This document shows, piece by piece, positions 52,279 through 62,165 of a stretch of 64,000 nt of DNA. The translations under genes were made by a program, and so were the position numbers. Location of the stretch: assembly GCA_963730065.1 (NCBI GenBank), contig CAVSQL010000023.1:62001-126000 (forward strand). Direction: 5' to 3'. A model generated the notes under the pieces. The model was not told where the DNA came from, made no database searches, and was given only the letters and a program-made list of their open reading frames with translations. How positions within the stretch are numbered: the first letter of the stretch is position 1; every line of letters begins with the position of its first letter. The DNA comes from UBA9676 sp963730065. Its GTDB lineage: Bacteria; Actinomycetota; Actinomycetes; Streptosporangiales; Streptosporangiaceae.

Positions 52279-52438
52279 CACTGATCTGATCTCAGGCCCG
52301 GCCTGCCGCCGGGCCGGGCCTCGATCGGCGCCGGGAGGCTGATGTGGTGCGTGATCAGTTGGTGTCGTTCATGGTTAGCGGCTGCCAGGCGGCTAGCCTC
52401 GGCTCGACCTCAGCCAGGATGTCCGTGGCCATGAGAAA

Positions 52439-54127
52439 GTGGCTCTGGCTCAATTGTCGTGACGGGGTCAGTCGGCGAGCAGGACGCGCTTGCGGAGCAG
52501 GTCGGGTTTCGCGCGCCCATACATCTGTCTTTTGATCATCTTGATGCGGTTGACGTGGCCTTCGACCGCGCCGGAGCTGTAGGGCACGGTGAGCCCGGCG
52601 GTGACGGCGGCCCAGTCTTTGCGGAGTCCCTTGCTGAAGCCGCGGAGCTCGCTGACCGGGCTGTTCTCGGCCTGGGCGGCCCAGGCTTCCAGGCGCTCGC
52701 CATGGCGGTGGCAGAGCATGTCCGCGAACTCGCGGACTAGGGCCCGGGTGGTGGTGAGTTCTTCACAACGGGCGGTGATCTGGGCGAGCGCGGCGCGATC
52801 AGCGTCGGCGAGCTTGCCGGGCGGGGTGAGGATCCAGCTGGCGACCTTCCTGGCCGCAGGCGCGGGTGGTGGTGCGGGGACGGCGGTGTCGTGGCGGAGC
52901 TGGGCGGTGAGCCGGCGCAGGGTGCGCAGGCTGCCCTGGTAGCCGCGGGCGCGCAGTTCCTCGTGGAGCCGGTTGGTGCTGCGGGCTCCTTCGTCCCAGC
53001 GCTGGCGCAGGTAGGCCTCGTGCGGGCCGAGCAGGCCCGGCCGGGTGAGGCGGGCGCCGCCGATCAGCTGGTCTGCGGTCGCGGCGGTGGCGTAGCGGCG
53101 GACGGTCTTGCGTTCCAGCCTTAAGGTGCGGCTGATCTCGGTGATGGTCAGCCCGCGGGCCAGCGCGGCGTGGATCTCGCCATGCCGGGCCCGCGTCCGC
53201 GCGGCCAGGCCTGCCTCAGGGGCCGACACAGCCTGCTGCGCTGGGGGCCCAGAAGCGGGTGGCGGTGGTGGTTCTTGCAGGCAGGAGCGGTTGCGGGCGA
53301 CCGCACGTTCGACGGCTTCGGCCAGGTTGTGCCACAGGTGCCACCGATCGGCGACCTGGATCGCCAGTGGCGCGCCCTCGGTTGCGCCTTCGGCATAGCA
53401 GCCGCCGCGGTCCCGGCAGATGATCTCCACGCCGGGGTGGGCGTCCAGCCAGGCCCGGAAGGATTCCGCGGACCGCTCGGGGAGAATGTCGACCGGCCTG
53501 CGGGTCTCGATGTCCACCAGCACGGTGCCGTAGACATGCCCTTTTCGCAAGGCAAAGTCATCGACGCCCAGCACCAGCGGAGTCCGCCCATCCGGGTCGG
53601 GTGCGGCCCGGATCAGCCGCAGCAGCGTGGACCGGCTCGCTGAGCAGGCCAGCCTGCCGGTCAGCCGGGCCCCGGCGCGGCCACCCAGGGCCAGGCCGAC
53701 CGCCTGCAGCACTGCCTGCAGGCCGCAGGTCCGCCGGCCATAGCGGGTGGTCAGGCCCGGCATCTGCTCCGCGAACGTGGCCTTCGCGCACCCGTCGTTG
53801 CCGCACAAGAACCGCCGGGCCTGCAGGTGGATGAGCACTTCCTGGCCGCCGCTCGCAGTATCAGCCAGCTTCCGCTGGTAGCGGCTGTGCACCCGCCGCG
53901 ACACCACGCCGCATCCTGGGCAGGCCGCCTCACGAGCACAAGCCCGGGCCAGCACACGCACCGACCCGCCCGTCGTGACGACTCGCTCGATGGCCAGACC
54001 AGCCAGGTCAGGGACCAGAACAGCGACAGTCTCAAGATCGCACGCAGCGCATGATCACAAACACCATGATCAAGACGCCACGGGACACGCCGGGCAGACC
54101 ACCTCACGGAAAGTGAGCCAGAGCCAC
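52439..54127 (-). mobile_element. ISL3-family element
   Basis: GTGGCTCTGGCTCA (52439-52452) and its exact reverse complement (54114-54127) bound the transposase gene; GGCTCT-type ends are typical of ISL3. A further TGGCCA stands at the same distance outside each end. No 8-bp target repeat is seen. The right end lies inside a zinc-ribbon/DivIVA-like gene. Confidence 0.82.
52468..53961 (-). CDS. ISL3-family transposase
   Basis: The 497-residue protein has a zinc-binding start (REAACPGCGVVSRRVHSRYQ, FLCGNDGCAKATFAEQ) and catalytic D in LVLGVDDFALRKGHVYGTVL and in IICRDRGGCYAEGATEGAPL. A central HTH follows (LTITEISRTLRLERKTVRRY), and the catalytic E is in SSGAVEGHVNRIKMIKRQMY. Similarity extends upstream in the same frame (AVLVPDLAGLAIERVVTTGG), but no ATG or GTG precedes it there, so the GTG at 53961 may be secondary or the true start may be unusual. 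Otherwise it is intact. Confidence 0.88.
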   Translation of the reverse strand: MRVLARACAREAACPGCGVVSRRVHSRYQRKLADTASGGQEVLIHLQARRFLCGNDGCAKATFAEQMPGLTTRYGRRTCGLQAVLQAVGLALGGRAGARLTGRLACSASRSTLLRLIRAAPDPDGRTPLVLGVDDFALRKGHVYGTVLVDIETRRPVDILPERSAESFRAWLDAHPGVEIICRDRGGCYAEGATEGAPLAIQVADRWHLWHNLAEAVERAVARNRSCLQEPPPPPASGPPAQQAVSAPEAGLAARTRARHGEIHAALARGLTITEISRTLRLERKTVRRYATAATADQLIGGARLTRPGLLGPHEAYLRQRWDEGARSTNRLHEELRARGYQGSLRTLRRLTAQLRHDTAVPAPPPAPAARKVASWILTPPGKLADADRAALAQITARCEELTTTRALVREFADMLCHRHGERLEAWAAQAENSPVSELRGFSKGLRKDWAAVTAGLTVPYSSGAVEGHVNRIKMIKRQMYGRAKPDLLRKRVLLAD

Positions 54128-55202
54128 CGCAACTTGGCCATTGACACAGGAAGACGTCAACCTCCATCCGGTCATAGCCGGGCGGCCCGCGCCACAGACG
54201 GTAGGTAGAGAACTGCTTGTCTCGAACCTCATCTGAGGTCACAGGTGGTTTCCTTACCCCGAGGAACGTATCCCGGATGGCGTCGAGGAAGGCGTCAACC
54301 TCCGCCCGCTCATAGCTGCGCAGGCTAACGGCAAAGCCCTTGGACTCCACCCATTCGGCGAGTACGGCCCCGCCAGCTTCCAAGTTCGGCGCAGGTGCTG
54401 AGAATTGTCTTCTCACCTCGGCATGAGAGGGCGGGCGTAGCTGGCGTGTGCCGGTGCCCAGGAATGCCTTGCCCCGCGGGGGGCTGCTGACCAACAGTGA
54501 GCCTGTCCCGTCGGCCCGCCCGTAGACCGTCACCTCCTCACCGGGCTGCAGCATTTGGCGTGGTGTCCACAAGGCGAGGCGGACCATGAGTTCGGGCCGG
54601 TACCTGTCGCAGGGGGCGTGCAGAGTCAGGGTGCGCCCGCCACGCCGACTGGCGATCACCGTGGCGGCGCAGGCAGCACGGGGCCGCCGCAACAGCCGTG
54701 AGAACCCGATGCGCTGGACGAGGAAGACAATGGCCAGTCCAAACAGCGCCCAGGCCGCCGTGACACCCAGGTCGCCCTGTGTGTTGTGCTGGGCGATGAC
54801 ATTGGCGCCGGCTATTGCCCAGGCCCAACCGCCCGCGAAGGCACTCCAGGCCACGCCTGCATAAGCTCGCAGCAGCCACCGGATCTGGGCGGGGACCTTA
54901 CCGCCAGCGCCCGGCACATAAGGTTCCGGCAGCATCGGCGCAGCCCCGGCCACGGCGTCGCTGACCTCATCGCCCGCCCCCGGGCCCGCTATCAGCGGCG
55001 GCTGCGCGGCGACCGGGGCATCGCACCGGACGCAGAACTGGGCTGCCGCGGCGGTCCCCGCCGCGCACTCCCGGCATCTCATCTGCGGCAGCCGGACAAC
55101 TCGCCCAGACTGCGGCAGCACCCGCGCCACGAACCCCTGATGCTCACGCCAGTGGCCCCGCCGGGCCACGATACCTTCGGGATCCCCGGCCATCTTCGAC
55201 AT
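54128..55202 (-). pseudogene. Zinc-ribbon, membrane and DivIVA-like protein, cut by ISL3
   Basis: The N-terminal 358 residues remain. A zinc ribbon (MRCRECAAGTAAAAQFCVRC, about 40-60) is followed by two hydrophobic segments (AGVAWSAFAGGWAWAIAGAN, LGVTAAWALFGLAIVFLVQR) and a small beta region (PGEEVTVYGRADGTGSLLVS). Two DivIVA-type repeats close it (GFAVSLRSYERAEVDAFLDA and TYRLWRGPPGYDRMEVDVFL). The frame then runs into ISL3 sequence. DivIVA repeats are linked to polar growth. GGGGAGGGA precedes the ATG. The downstream part is lost. Confidence 0.78.
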
Positions 55203-55394
55203 CGCCGATCCCTCCCCGACATCGAAGTTTGCCCGTCACGGCCGCCGTGTGCTGCCACAATCGCCTATCCGGTGCCGGCCAGCAAACGCGGGCCAACGCG
55301 ACTTGAGTAGCCACCCTGTCGGCAGGATCGGCGGCCACTCCGGGCCACCGGAGCGCCCGTGAGCGTCCCCAGCCATGGCAAGATCGCTGTGCGA

Positions 55395-56366
55395 TTAGAC
55401 CGCGAGGATGAACTTGCCCACCGCAGCGCGGCGCTCGAACACCCGGTGGGCCTCTGCGGCTTGTTCCAGCGGGAAGACCGAGGTCACATGCACCTCGATG
55501 GCGCCCGAGGAGATCAGCCCGGCGGCCTCCAGCAGCGACGGCCGGACCAGGCCGGGGTCGCGCAGGGGAAGCTGGCCGCCGGAGAACCCGAGGTACCCGA
55601 CGCAGCGGGCCCGCATCCAGGTGGTGTCCGGCACTACCTCCGGCTCGCGGGAGATGTTGCTGTAGGTGACCAGCCGCCCGAACGGTGCGAGCAGCTCGAA
55701 GGACCGCGCCCGTACCTGGCCGCCCACCGGGTCGAGCACCACGTCCACGCCCCGGCCCGCCGTGGCCGCCAGCACGCCCTCGGCGAAGTCGGTGTACCCG
55801 AACACCTGGCCGTAGCCGTAGCCGCGGGCGAACTCGGCCTTGGCGGCACTGGAGGCTGTGCCCAGCAGCGGGCGCAGCCCCCAGTGGCGGGCCAGCTGGC
55901 CGGTGACCGTGCCAACCCCGCCGGCCGCGCCGTGCAGCAGCACGGTCTCCTCCGGCCGCACCCGGGCCACCCGCCGCAGCAGCATCAGCGCCAGCGGGAC
56001 GGTCACTAGCATGCCGCCCGACTCCGGGCGCCCGGCCAGGTTTTCCGGCAGCGGGACGGTCAGGTCCGCGGCCGCGGACACCACCTCGGCGTACCCGTGC
56101 CCGCGGGTCAGGGCGGCCACCGGCTGCCCGGGGCTCAGCCCGCTCACCCCGTCCCCGACCCGGCGGACGGTGCCCGCGACCTCCACCCCGGGCACGAATG
56201 GCACCACGCCCAGGCCATCGCCGATCCGGTTGCGGACGTCGGTGAAGTTGACCCCGGCGAACCGGACGCCGATCGTGACCTCACCCGGGCCCGGTTCCGG
56301 CTCGGGCACCTCCGCCAGCGTCAGCACCTGCGGGCCACCATATTCGCGCACCACCACAGCCCGCAT
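55395..56366 (-). CDS. NADPH:quinone oxidoreductase-like MDR protein
   Basis: The 323-residue zinc-free MDR enzyme opens MRAVVVREYGGPQVLTLAEV. PGPGEVTIGVRFAGVNFTDV and PFVPGVEVAGTVRRVGDGVS follow, then the NADPH motif VLLHGAAGGVGTVTGQLARH (about 145), VDVVLDPVGGQVRARSFELL and the end HRVFERRAAVGKFILAV. The zinc-binding cysteines of alcohol dehydrogenases are absent. The family reduces quinones or enoyl compounds; the substrate is unknown. The length is normal and the gene stands alone. Confidence 0.92.
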   Translation of the reverse strand: MRAVVVREYGGPQVLTLAEVPEPEPGPGEVTIGVRFAGVNFTDVRNRIGDGLGVVPFVPGVEVAGTVRRVGDGVSGLSPGQPVAALTRGHGYAEVVSAAADLTVPLPENLAGRPESGGMLVTVPLALMLLRRVARVRPEETVLLHGAAGGVGTVTGQLARHWGLRPLLGTASSAAKAEFARGYGYGQVFGYTDFAEGVLAATAGRGVDVVLDPVGGQVRARSFELLAPFGRLVTYSNISREPEVVPDTTWMRARCVGYLGFSGGQLPLRDPGLVRPSLLEAAGLISSGAIEVHVTSVFPLEQAAEAHRVFERRAAVGKFILAV

Positions 56367-56685
56367 GTGACTCCCTTCACGAGATCGGCACCTGGGCTGG
56401 GCCGCGACCTGGACCGGGCCGAGGTTGCCGAGTTATGCCAGAACACTTCCCGGGCCGTCGCTCAGCCCCGCTGGCATCGGCGCTGCGATCTTGCACGATA
56501 TTCCCAAATCTGGACCACACAGGCTCCAGCAGACGCATATCCAGCATCGGCGCCGAACGGCGGCTCTTTGCGCGTGGCGGCGACCAGGCTCAGTCACTGA
56601 GTGAAGCGATCTCCTGCCTGCTCTGCTGGCATTCCGCACGTCGGAACGGGCTGTGATCCGGTGCTGCACCCACTGTTCCGCAGGG
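56367..56685. other. Gene-free stretch with dispersed repeat D
   Basis: No gene is seen. CGGCGGCTCTTTGCGCGTGG to CTCAGTCACTGAG at 56555-56601 resembles 52231-52278. Confidence 0.45.
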
Positions 56686-57204
56686 CTATCGGATCGTGGA
56701 TCGCCGAAGGCGTCTCCACCGGCGCGAGACGTGGATGACCAGGTATACGACGAGCACGACAGAGGAGAGCAGGTGCCACCTGTCGAAAGGTCGTGGGAGG
56801 GCGGGCAGGAGTGTTGGGGCTCCCCGATTCCAGTCGAGGATCCCAGAAATCACGACGTTGACCGTGACGAAGGCGAGGATCGCATCCGACGCCAAGAGAC
56901 GTAGCTCGCGGGCGACCCGCCGGCGAAGGCCCCAGAGCCGCGCGAACATCCCAGCGATCCGGTGGCGGCGCTGTGCCAGATGGATAATGACCAGGCCTGC
57001 GAAGGCCAGCCCCACGTCGGCATGGATGGCGTTGCGGATGTGGAGGAGTTGCAGGGTTCCGAGTGCCGCCGCGGCGAAGACCAGGAGGCCGAGGTGCACA
57101 AGCCAGCGAGACCTGAGATGCCACGCGGTCAGCGATCGCGCGCGTCGTTCGGCCGGGGCGTCGACCGCCCTGCCCCGCGCGGCTCCTTGGTTCTCGGCCT
57201 CCAT
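56686..57204 (-). CDS. Four-segment membrane protein with histidines
   Basis: The 172-residue protein has hydrophobic segments WLVHLGLLVFAAAALGTLQL, IHADVGLAFAGLVIIHLAQR, DAILAFVTVNVVISGILDWN and WHLLSSVVLVVYLVIHVSRR. Histidines at the ends of segments 2 and 4 (IIHLAQRRHR, VIHVSRRWRR) recall four-helix cytochrome-like DUF4405 proteins that bind haem; this is inference. Its N-terminus is charged and cytoplasmic. No RBS is obvious; the start is the first ATG of the frame. No redox partner is adjacent. Confidence 0.68.
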   Translation of the reverse strand: MEAENQGAARGRAVDAPAERRARSLTAWHLRSRWLVHLGLLVFAAAALGTLQLLHIRNAIHADVGLAFAGLVIIHLAQRRHRIAGMFARLWGLRRRVARELRLLASDAILAFVTVNVVISGILDWNRGAPTLLPALPRPFDRWHLLSSVVLVVYLVIHVSRRWRRLRRSTIR

Positions 57205-57266
57205 GGATGTCTCCTCGCACTCTGGGCGCTCCAGTCGACTTAGGTCTGCGGCCGCATGGTGCTCGC

Positions 57267-57596
57267 CTACGCACCCTGGAGGTCGTCACCGCTCAGCTTG
57301 CCGGGCCGGAACTCGCGGCCCGATTCCCGCCGTCCGAGCACGGTGATCAGCGCCACTCCGGCGGCGATCACTAGGCCGGCGGTGTTCCAGTGCCAGTGCA
57401 GCGCGGCCCACAGCAGCGCAGCCTGCACGGCCTGCCGGATCCGCGGCCCGCGCCCACGAAGGCGCAGGCGAACAGCAGGCGCAGCTGGCCGGTGAACTGG
57501 TTCGTGGCCACCGGCCAGCGCGTGCTGTGCGAACAACTCCCGCAGCGCGGTATCGTCGCCGATCGCCATCGCAGCGATCAGCTCATCGTCGTCCAT
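57267..57596 (-). pseudogene. Hybrid frame: sigma-factor start joined to a membrane tail
   Basis: It begins MDDDELIAAMAIGDDTALRE, which is like the first helix of an ECF sigma factor. It soon changes to AVQAALLWAALHWHWNTAGL and VIAAGVALITVLGRRESGRE, a membrane-protein tail. A neighbouring frame between them (NQFTGQLRLLFACAFVGAGR) looks like the missing first membrane segment, so at least one frameshift is present. Two decayed genes joined together is the likeliest reading. Confidence 0.45.
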
Positions 57597-57950
57597 CGCT
57601 TCTCTATTGCGTTCCGGCGGCAACAAGTTCAACAACGCAGGAAATTACGGGAACATCCGCAGCTGCATTCGCGCATTCGACCAAGGCAGACCAGCATGAG
57701 CGGTGATTACCACCTCCCTCGCCGGGCTCGACCCGCCCGGCGCTTGCCCCTCACGATGCCGTCCGCGGTCACCAGAAACCGCTCGAGTGTACGCCCGCCT
57801 CGCTGACCATCGGCCCGTTAAACGAGAACGCAGTTTGGCCTGATATGCACCGCAGTCACCACCGGCGCGGGACCAGCTTCGGCACACCTATCGGCGGCTC
57901 GCGAGCGCTTCGATGTCACGGGCGGTGATGTCGGCGTCCCGTGGGGGCCC
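57597..57950. other. Stretch without a recognisable gene
   Basis: No frame shows recognisable sequence. CCTATCGGCGGCT near 57889 resembles the start of dispersed repeat D. Confidence 0.45.
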
Positions 57951-57982
57951 GTCCGCCTGGCCGGGCCGGCAGCCAGGCGGAC
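57951..57982. repeat. 11-bp inverted repeat downstream of the second recombinase
   Basis: GTCCGCCTGGC and GCCAGGCGGAC flank 10 bases and end 23 bp past the recombinase stop. Arms, spacer length and position match 32209-32240, while the spacer sequence differs. Confidence 0.75.
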
Positions 57983-58005
57983 GCGATGCCGGGCGGCGGG
58001 CTGTC

Positions 58006-58922
58006 TTACCGGGCAGCTCCGGCGACGTACGCGGCGACGATGTAGGTGGCGTGGCGATCCAGCGAGGTGCGGGCCCGGTCGTATCTCATCGTGGTCCGGG
58101 GATCAGCGTGAGAGGCGGCTTCCTGGACGTCCCGCAGCGGGACACCGGCGTCCAGCGCGGCGGTGATGAACGCATGCCGGAGCGTATGCGGCCCGACGGG
58201 CTTGGTGATTCCCGCCTGGCGGGCGATGCGGCGCACGATCCGCCCGGCGCCATGCCGGTCCAACCGCCGCCCGTCCGGTGCCAGGAAGATGGGCCCGTAG
58301 CTCCGCTCGCCGATAGCCAAGTCGATCGCCCTTGCGGTCCGTGGCGCCAGCGGGATGGTCACGACCTTGCCGCCTTGCGGGTGATCACCAGGGTGCGGTG
58401 CCCGCGTTCGGTGCCCAGGGCCTCGATGTCAGCGCCGGTCGCCTGCGAGACGCGCAGCCCGTTGAGGGCGAGCAGGCAGAGGAACGCATGCTCGGCCGGT
58501 GGCCCGAGTCCAGCTGCGACCAGTAGCGCGCCGAGCTCGTTGCGGTCCAGGCCGGTCGCGTGAGACTCGTAGTCCAAGCGTGGTCGGCGAACGTGGGCTG
58601 CGGGTGAGTGTTCGAGGAGTTCTTCCTCGACGGCATACCGGTAGAACCCCGCCACGGTACACAGGCGGCGTGTGATGGTGACCCGGGCGCGGCCGCGGGT
58701 TTCCAGGTCACGGGCGAACAGTTCGATGTCGGCGCGGCGGGCCTGGAAGAGGCGTAGCTGATGCTGCTGGCACCAGCTGGCGAAGTGGCGCAGGTCCAGC
58801 TCATAGGCCTGACGGGTCAGGCCGCTGTACCCGGCCAGGAATCCGGCTAATGCCAGCTGCTCGGTATGACTGAACACCGGCGCGACTGGGACGAGAGCGG
58901 TGGACGGGATCGTGGTGGCCAT
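58006..58922 (-). pseudogene. Tyrosine recombinase, split by a one-base deletion
   Basis: This is about 80 percent identical to the 32261 protein. The N-terminal frame (58359-58922) starts MATTIPST after a GGAGG box and runs to LVITRKAARS, then stops. The C-terminal frame (58006-58362) continues VTIPLAPRTARAIDLAIGER with HTLRHAFITAALDAG and TMRYDRA. One C is missing in the plus-strand run at about 58375, compared with the intact gene, which shifts the frame at the catalytic lysine (TRKGGK). The halves overlap GTGA-style. It could also be a sequencing error. Confidence 0.85.
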
Positions 58923-59345
58923 CGGGCACCTCCGGGACGTCAGCCGAGACCCCGGAGCTGGGCCAGCCGAGGCCCCAGCAACCAACGAGAACCCTCACGG
59001 TAAATCAGCCGCGGCAGTCACGCTAGGTCAGCACCTACCTGCGCCAAGCCGACGTTGACCTGCTCGCAATCGCTCCCTGCCGACTATGCGCCGACCGCCG
59101 ATGGCGAGATCGCTGTGGCCGGGCCGCGCAGAACGGCCGCTTCTGGCGCCGCGTTCCGGGCTTATCTGCCGTGGCTCACGTAACTTCGGCTGCGGCGGGG
59201 ACCCCGGGCGGGCAGGTCTTGACGGTGATCTTGGCCGGGCCGAGGCCGTAGCTGTGGCATGGACTATCGTCTGCCCGCGCTGGGTGTGCCGGCCGGTGGT
59301 GCCGGTGGCGGCGCGGTGCCGGGCACGGGGTGGTAGGGGAGCGGC
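58923..59345. other. Recombinase leader and gene-free DNA
   Basis: The first 110 bp resemble 33179-33290 (leader of the intact recombinase). The rest shows no gene; GTGCCGGCCGGTGGTGCCGG-like runs near 59285 are low-complexity. Confidence 0.45.
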
Positions 59346-60036
59346 GTGGGGCGGCAGGTGTGGCTGGCGGAGCGCCGGGCGGCGCTGGTGGCCGGCTACG
59401 ACGCCGAGGCGGCCACCTATGGCGATGAGGAGTATCCCCTGGGACGTGCAGCGGGAATGGGTGGCCCGGGTGCTGCGTCTGATCGGGCCCGGTGCGACGG
59501 TGCTGGATGCGCCGTGCGGGACGGGCAGGTACTTTCCGATGCTGGCTGCGGCCGGTGTCCGGGTCGCGGGCGTTGACCAGTCGGCGGGCATGCTGGCCCG
59601 GGCTCGGGAGCGGGGCATCGCGGTCTCCCTTGAGCACATCTCGCTGTAGGAGCTGTCGTATGCCGGTCGGTTTGACGCGGTGCTGACCATCGACGCGATG
59701 CAGCACATCCCGCCCGAAGACTGGCCCGGCGTGCTGGCTAATCTGCACCGGGCTGCCCGGCCGGGTGGCTTGGTGTACCTGACGGTCCACGAACTGGAAC
59801 GTCACCATCTTCAGCAGGCCTTCGCGAGCCTGTCCGCCTGCGGGCTGCCCGCGGTGCGGGGTGAGCTTGCCGGGCCGGAGACGCCCGGTTACCACTACTG
59901 CCCGGGCCGTGACCAGGCAGTGGACTGGTTCGGGCAGCAGGGCCTGACGATCGCGGGCGAGGGCTTCCGGCGGGAAAACGGGTGGGGTTACCGCCACTTC
60001 CTGCTGCGCACCGGCCCGGGTTCGCTAGCATCATGA
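59346..60036 (+). pseudogene. Class I methyltransferase with frameshift and nonsense codon
   Basis: The start reads RQVWLAERRAALVAGYDAEA. A frameshift near 59430 leads to DVQREWVARVLRLIGPGATV, LDAPCGTGRYFPMLAAAGVR (motif I) and VAGVDQSAGMLARARERGIA. A TAG at 59647 interrupts SLEHISL-ELSYAGRFDAV where Gln fits, and the frame goes on TIDAMQHIPPEDWPGVLANL to ENGWGYRHFLLRT. The full protein would be about 228 residues. Two separate lesions make it a pseudogene. Confidence 0.82.
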
Positions 60037-60217
60037 ACGGTCCAGTCCTGCAGCGTGCGACGCTGTCCTGGTCGCCGGGGGCACCTTTCCGGTCCCACTG
60101 CTGTGTGGCCTGCCCGCCGGTCCAGCCTGCGGGCAGGGCCTCGCTATAGCCGTGTGCCTGAGGTGGGCCCTGGATCAGGCGGCTGGCTGATCCGCCGGCC
60201 CGGGTCCGCCCACTGCG

Positions 60218-60421
60218 TCAGTGGCGGGGGTGGTCGTCGGAGATCCAGGGCGCCTGCAGCTCGACCATGCGCCGGGTGGCGTAGTTCGTCTCCGCCACGG
60301 TCAGGCGGAGCCGGTATCACAGGCACCGGAGCCGTTCGCGGCCGGACCAGGAGACCGACTTCTCCAGCTGCCGCCTGTGGACGAGATCAGCAGAGGCGGG
60401 GGCAGGGCTCGCCATGGCTGC
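60218..60421 (-). pseudogene. Unassigned small protein with an in-frame TGA
   Basis: The minus frame reads RRQLEKSVSWSGRERLRCL, a TGA, then YRLRLTVAETNYATRRMVEL and QAPWISDDHPRH to a stop. The two sides look like one basic, helical protein in which a Trp codon has become TGA. I recognise no domain, and nothing around it suggests recoding. The rest of 60037-60502 is without a gene. Confidence 0.4.
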
Positions 60422-60502
60422 CATACCCGGTGTGGGCAGGCGGCCCGGGTGTTCATCTGGGGTGGGACGATGCCGGCGCATTGTTGTCTCCTCGGTGGCG
60501 GA

Positions 60503-60767
60503 ACTCCCGAGGCGGTCACCAATGCACTGCTCACCCCCGCGGCAACGGTTCGTATCTGGGCCGCACCGAACCGCATCGTGGTCCACGTTCACGACAACGG
60601 CCCCGGCCCACCCGATCCCCTAGCAGGCCTGATCCCCCCCGCCAGCAGTGCACGCAGACGCGGAACTTGGGCTATGGCTCACCCACCAGCTCGACATCGA
60701 CGTTGCCCTCATCTACGGCGACGACGGCTTCACCGTCAGGCTCCGCGGCGGCACGATCACCGGCTGA
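60503..60767 (+). pseudogene. HATPase (anti-sigma/kinase-type ATP-binding) domain remnant
   Basis: The first frame reads EAVTNALLTPAATVRIWAAP and NRIVVHVHDNGPGPPDPLAG, giving the N box and G1 box of a GHKL ATP-binding domain. After a frameshift near 60645 another frame gives LGLWLTHQLDIDVALIYGDD and GFTVRLRGGTITG, the domain's end. The N-terminal part is missing. It was probably a serine-kinase-like regulator of a sigma system. Confidence 0.7.
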
Positions 60768-61056
60768 CCGGTACGGGAGCGTCACGCATCTGTGAGCCAG
60801 CGGATCCCCAGGGGCCAGCACGGCGGTGGCCCGGCCAGGTCATGCTCAGCGGTCATGACGGCGTGGTGATCCACGCTGACGTGGCAGATCGCGATGCCGG
60901 GGATGGGCCGGTAGGGGACCGGGGCAGCTAGGGCGCCGGAAGCCTGGCCGAGGCGGCAAAATTTTGTTCTTTGTCACGAATAGGGCCTTGATCGGAGGGT
61001 AGGCCCGGTTGGCACACGGGGACCGTTGGCATGGGGAAATCAGTATGGGAGGATTC

Positions 61057-62136
61057 ATGGCCAAGACAGCGAGCCGCATCTCACGCGCAACGAGAACGGG
61101 CCTGACGGAACTCCCCGGCAACGCTGCCTGGCTGTTGTCGAAGGCTCTAGGACCCGCTATCTCTACTGCGGCAGGCGCGTCTAGCGCGGCGTCTTCGGTC
61201 GGCGACACCATGTCCGAGGCTGCGTCTTCGGTGGCTGGGACGGCCGGGGCGGCCACGTCCGGCGTCCGGCGGAAGGCGAAGGCCGCCAGGCAGTCGGTTG
61301 TCGAAGCAGTGCCCGGCATCGGCCACGACTCAGTCGCCTCGTTAATGCAGCAGGCGGATACGGCGGCTGAGCGGGCGCGTGAGGAGGAGGCACGAGCGCT
61401 GGACCTGGCGCAAGAGGCCAAGGACAGCGCGGACGAGGCCGAGCGCGTGGCACGCGAGTCGGACCAGCTCGTGCAGGAGGTCCGCCGGGAGGCCGAGCGG
61501 AAGGCCGCTGCCCGCGTGGAGGAAGCAGAGGAGCGTGCCCGCCTTGCGGCGGAGGCTGAGGCACGCAAGGCGGTGGAGAAGGCGGAGGCGGAGGCATCGG
61601 ACCGCACCCGTGAGAGGCAGCAGAATGCCGAGCGCGTCCAGGTGCGGGCCCGCGAAGCGATCCAGGAGGCCAACGAGGCGCTTATGCGGGCCAGGGATCT
61701 GGCATCCCAGGCTGCGAAGGAAGCGAAGCAGGTCGCCGCGCAGGCCAGCCGGGAGGCCGATCGCCTGGCGAAGCAGGCGCAGGATCGCGCGGCCACAGCG
61801 GAGCGACAGCTAACCCAGGCCAACAAGGCGAGCCAGACCGCCGACAAGGCGACTAACACTGCCGCGGCAAGTCCAGCGAACGTCACGTTGCATGAAGGCC
61901 GGTACCTCGACGCGCTCACCAAGGAGCAACTGCTCCACCTGACCGGAGACCTTGAGCTTGAGGGCCAGTCAGCGATGAGCAAGCACGAGCTCATTGACGC
62001 CGTCACCCGCGAAGGAGGCGTACCTATCGGCACGCTCTCTAAAGAAGAACTGCTCCGGGTCGCCCGGAGCGCCGGCCGCGAGGTGGATACGTCGATGACC
62101 AAGGACGAGCTCATCGCGGCGATCGACATTTCCTGA
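61057..62136 (+). CDS. Coiled-coil protein with two Rho_N/SAP-like repeats
   Basis: The 359-residue protein has a small-residue N-terminus (GPAISTAAGASSAASSVGDT). A charged alanine/glutamate-rich coiled coil follows at about 90-270 (AAERAREEEARALDLAQEAK, AARVEEAEERARLAAEAEAR). Two C-terminal repeats (LTKEQLLHLTGDLELEGQSA with MSKHELIDAV, and LSKEELLRVARSAGREVDTS with MTKDELIAAI) close it. Such short two-helix repeats resemble Rho N-terminal/SAP motifs that contact nucleic acid. GGGAGG fixes the ATG at 61057. It is first of a three-gene group with two small membrane-linked proteins. The role is unknown; a nucleoid or stress role is a guess. Confidence 0.75.
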   Translation: MAKTASRISRATRTGLTELPGNAAWLLSKALGPAISTAAGASSAASSVGDTMSEAASSVAGTAGAATSGVRRKAKAARQSVVEAVPGIGHDSVASLMQQADTAAERAREEEARALDLAQEAKDSADEAERVARESDQLVQEVRREAERKAAARVEEAEERARLAAEAEARKAVEKAEAEASDRTRERQQNAERVQVRAREAIQEANEALMRARDLASQAAKEAKQVAAQASREADRLAKQAQDRAATAERQLTQANKASQTADKATNTAAASPANVTLHEGRYLDALTKEQLLHLTGDLELEGQSAMSKHELIDAVTREGGVPIGTLSKEELLRVARSAGREVDTSMTKDELIAAIDIS

Positions 62137-62165
62137 GCTGGCGGTAGCGGGGACAACGACCGGCA

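Noticed and set aside
52468..55202. A single 483-residue protein ending inside ISL3 sequence (53751-55202)
   Set aside because: Its C-terminal 125 residues are an out-of-frame reading of the ISL3 end and transposase, not a domain.
58359..58362. Programmed frameshift in the recombinase
   Set aside because: The intact paralogue has an extra base in a C-run and no slippery site or frameshift; a simple deletion explains it.
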